From: Colletes latitarsis | Taxonomy: Eukaryota; Arthropoda; Insecta; Hymenoptera; Colletidae | Direction: 5' to 3' | Length of the DNA stretch: 64,000 bases | Assembly (NCBI RefSeq): GCF_051014445.1 | Contig: NC_135137.1 | Span: 35,465,501-35,529,500 of the forward strand | Part shown: in pieces, positions 61,936-64,000 of the stretch | Position numbering within the stretch: position 1 is the first letter of the stretch | Layout: each line of letters starts with the position of its first letter | The notes under the pieces: model-generated | Told to the model about the DNA's origin: nothing | Databases searched by the model: none | The model's input: only the letters and a program-made list of their open reading frames with translations | Program-made: the position numbers and the translations under genes

Positions 61936-64000
61936 GAGTGACCCAGGGTGTGCGGGGCGAGGGGTGGAAGAAGCGTCGGACGGGAACCACCCTATTTTCG
62001 ATTATTCTACGGTTTATGGCGGGATCTTGGCCGACCAGCGATCGAATCGACTGTAATCAGAACCCATCGAAAATCATCCAGGATCGGACTGGGTGTATGG
62101 CAGTAACCGATGAATATTAACCAGCAAACAGCGGTGCCCTGGCTGCTGTTGGAACGAAGCGTAGTCAGAGCCGGCGAGAGTGGACCACGTTGGAGTAGCG
62201 AGTGCCAGAGTAGGAGGGTACATATTCATGACGTTAACGAGCCTCCGTCGAACGTTTAATTCCGCCAACCGCCTGAGTTGGGTTAGGGTAACTCGCTCGG
62301 CAAACACGAGCCCTAACTAACCGTGCATCTCCCAGTCCTGTTCTCGCTTCAACCCGCTCTTGCTCTATCCGCCTCTCTGTATTGTGCCTCGCGTCTTTCT
62401 CTTTCGCACTCTTTCGGTCTGTGTCCTGTGTCCCCTATTTGTCTTTCCACACCGCGAAAGAACAACTCCAGCGACGATAGCAAGTGCGCCGGTGGCTGCT
62501 TGTGACGTTTATGAATGCAGGTATTGCGGAGGTTTTGTCCGTGACTGTTAACAGCGGCGTTTAATCGAGGATTGAACTCAAATATTCATTAGCGCGAGCA
62601 AAAAAAAGAGAAACGCCGTGGTTTTCGATGATTGGCTGTTTTTGCAGGACGGTTGTCAGGTGGACATCGGGTATTTGCGAGACGTTGTTATCGTTGTTAC
62701 GCCGCGTAACGTGATTACTGTCGGATAAGTTTTATTGCCCGTGTACGACTAGGTGCGATGATTCGTGTATATTTAGTTCTAATCGTAATCCGTGTTCCGG
62801 CCCGATCCACGTTGCCCGGGCAAAACGTTGGAGGATCTTGTAGAGCTAATGCGTTTCGCGTCGATCAATCGCGTCTTGTTCTTGATAATTCAAGATACCG
62901 GGGCGTCCGCGGGTAACACGAGAACTGGAAACGAGCACAAGAAACAGCACCAGCTTACGTACATTCCAGCGATCGGATATCTGGTGCCCGCCTTCTCTCA
63001 GGACGTCTTACTTATAATACCAGGGCCTGGACGAGTCTTGGGTTAACGTGTTACAGGAGTGACTTGCGACTTGGTAATTTCATCCCTGGCGTGGTGCCTC
63101 CTTTTCTTTCCATTTTTTATTTCACGAGCCACTATCTCCATCGCCATCATCATCATCATCAGCACCGGCAGCATCTGCGTCGTCGTCCTCGTCGCAGTCA
63201 TCGTCAACGCGGCCATTCTATCCTGAGCGTTCGTCTTACACATATCAACCGCGTTTTGACCAACACTCCGCCGAGGAGCGGACTCGTGTTTGCCTACAAA
63301 CAATCCACTTCAACGTAACCTGCGTCTCTTGTATGCGTTTCCTCCCTCTTCGGAGCCTTTACGTCCTCGACGGCGGGGCAAGTTAGCCACGAGCGGGCAT
63401 CTTGAAACGCGTTTTCCCGCGCCGTAGACCGCCGTTTCATTGTTCTGACAATCATCGAACGTCCAGATCTCCCGTCCTGGACAATTCGAGAAGCTCGAGA
63501 CAAGATAACGATTCGATCGGATCTTTTCGTTGCTGGCTAGGCGCAACGCCGCGTTCAACTCGTCCATTATTAGAGGTTCTTTACAGATTATACGTGTCAT
63601 ACTTGGGTAAGCGTAGGCGTAACATCGGTCCGTCCCGAACTCTTTTAATGCGGATCAGCGTATCCGTGCAATGAGAGAGATCCACCGATACCCCGGGATC
63701 CATTTTGACAGCCAGCCTTTTGTTTTACTCGATGGATGATGATGATGACCGAGGAGGTTTCTCGGACCACCATCCCTTGTTAGAATATAATACGAGAAGA
63801 CTTCGTCTAGATCTCGTGGGCGACCGTAGGTGGTGTTAGTGGCGCCAAAGATAATCCTCGCGATAGTTTCCCCTCTTCTTTCCCTCACGTCAATCAGGAT
63901 TGGATTCGGTTTAGAGCTCTCTATAGTTGAACCCGTCGCGTCAGGGGTGCTCAAATGGAATCCAATAACCGCTCCGGTATCGCCAAATGAAGATTTATCC
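61936..64000. other. CpG-rich gene-poor stretch to the window end
   Basis: No gene is supported. A CAT triplet run lies at about 63145-63161 and gives His-rich or Met-rich chance frames on the two strands. The window ends without a recognisable exon, so a gene boundary here cannot be excluded. Confidence 0.4.

Noticed and set aside
63043..63318. His-rich and Met-rich frames near 63.1 kb
   Set aside because: They arise from a CAT triplet repeat read on the two strands.

Overview
The window is nuclear DNA from an insect, most likely an aculeate hymenopteran such as a bee. The evidence is the short GT-AG introns, intron-rich housekeeping genes whose spliced products match animal families, and the composition: a very AT-rich gene-bearing part next to a CpG-rich, gene-poor part, as known from bee genomes. 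No bacterial, plasmid, phage, CRISPR or intact viral content was seen.

Positions 1-22,140 are strongly AT-rich and hold every gene I can support. In order they are: hydroxymethylbilane synthase of haem synthesis (+, 6 coding exons, 357 aa); TOMM20, the mitochondrial import receptor (-, 4 exons, 145 aa); WDHD1/AND-1/Ctf4, the replisome adaptor (+, 12 exons, 938 aa); an SLC22-type major facilitator transporter (+, 8 exons, 504 aa); an EPHX4-like alpha/beta-hydrolase (-, 6 exons, 400 aa); and tRNA-Leu(AAG) (-). All exon joins were done by hand from GT/AG sites and all keep frame. HMBS and TOMM20 converge, TOMM20 and WDHD1 are head to head over about 0.83 kb, and the transporter and hydrolase converge. 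The genes do not form one pathway; haem synthesis and protein import share only a mitochondrial theme.

Positions about 22.1-64 kb are visibly richer in G+C and CpG. I found no exon there that I can assign to a protein family. Open frames of 60-184 codons occur on both strands, overlap each other and look like chance ORFs. This part may be intergenic or intronic to a large gene lying outside the window.

Its structure is mainly repeats: a tRNA-like (possible SINE) head near 22.6 kb; tandem arrays with units of 141 bp (35.2-35.9 kb), 173 bp (39.4-40.1 kb) and 184 bp (42.3-43.5 kb); a 173-bp duplication (50.8-51.1 kb); a long near-perfect palindrome at 37.3-37.6 kb; two main copies of one interspersed repeat family in opposite orientations (37.6-38.2 and 47.3-48.3 kb), the second apparently inside a TTAA-flanked piggyBac-like non-autonomous element; and two pairs of degenerate direct duplications (54.6/55.3 kb and 61.6/61.8 kb). 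Two inverted-repeat elements also lie in the AT-rich part (1.1-1.9 kb and 20.7-21.4 kb).

I did not find a convincing new biological system. The best leads are the hairpin-forming palindrome, the nucleosome-sized tandem arrays in the gene-poor part, and the sharp composition boundary at the tRNA gene.
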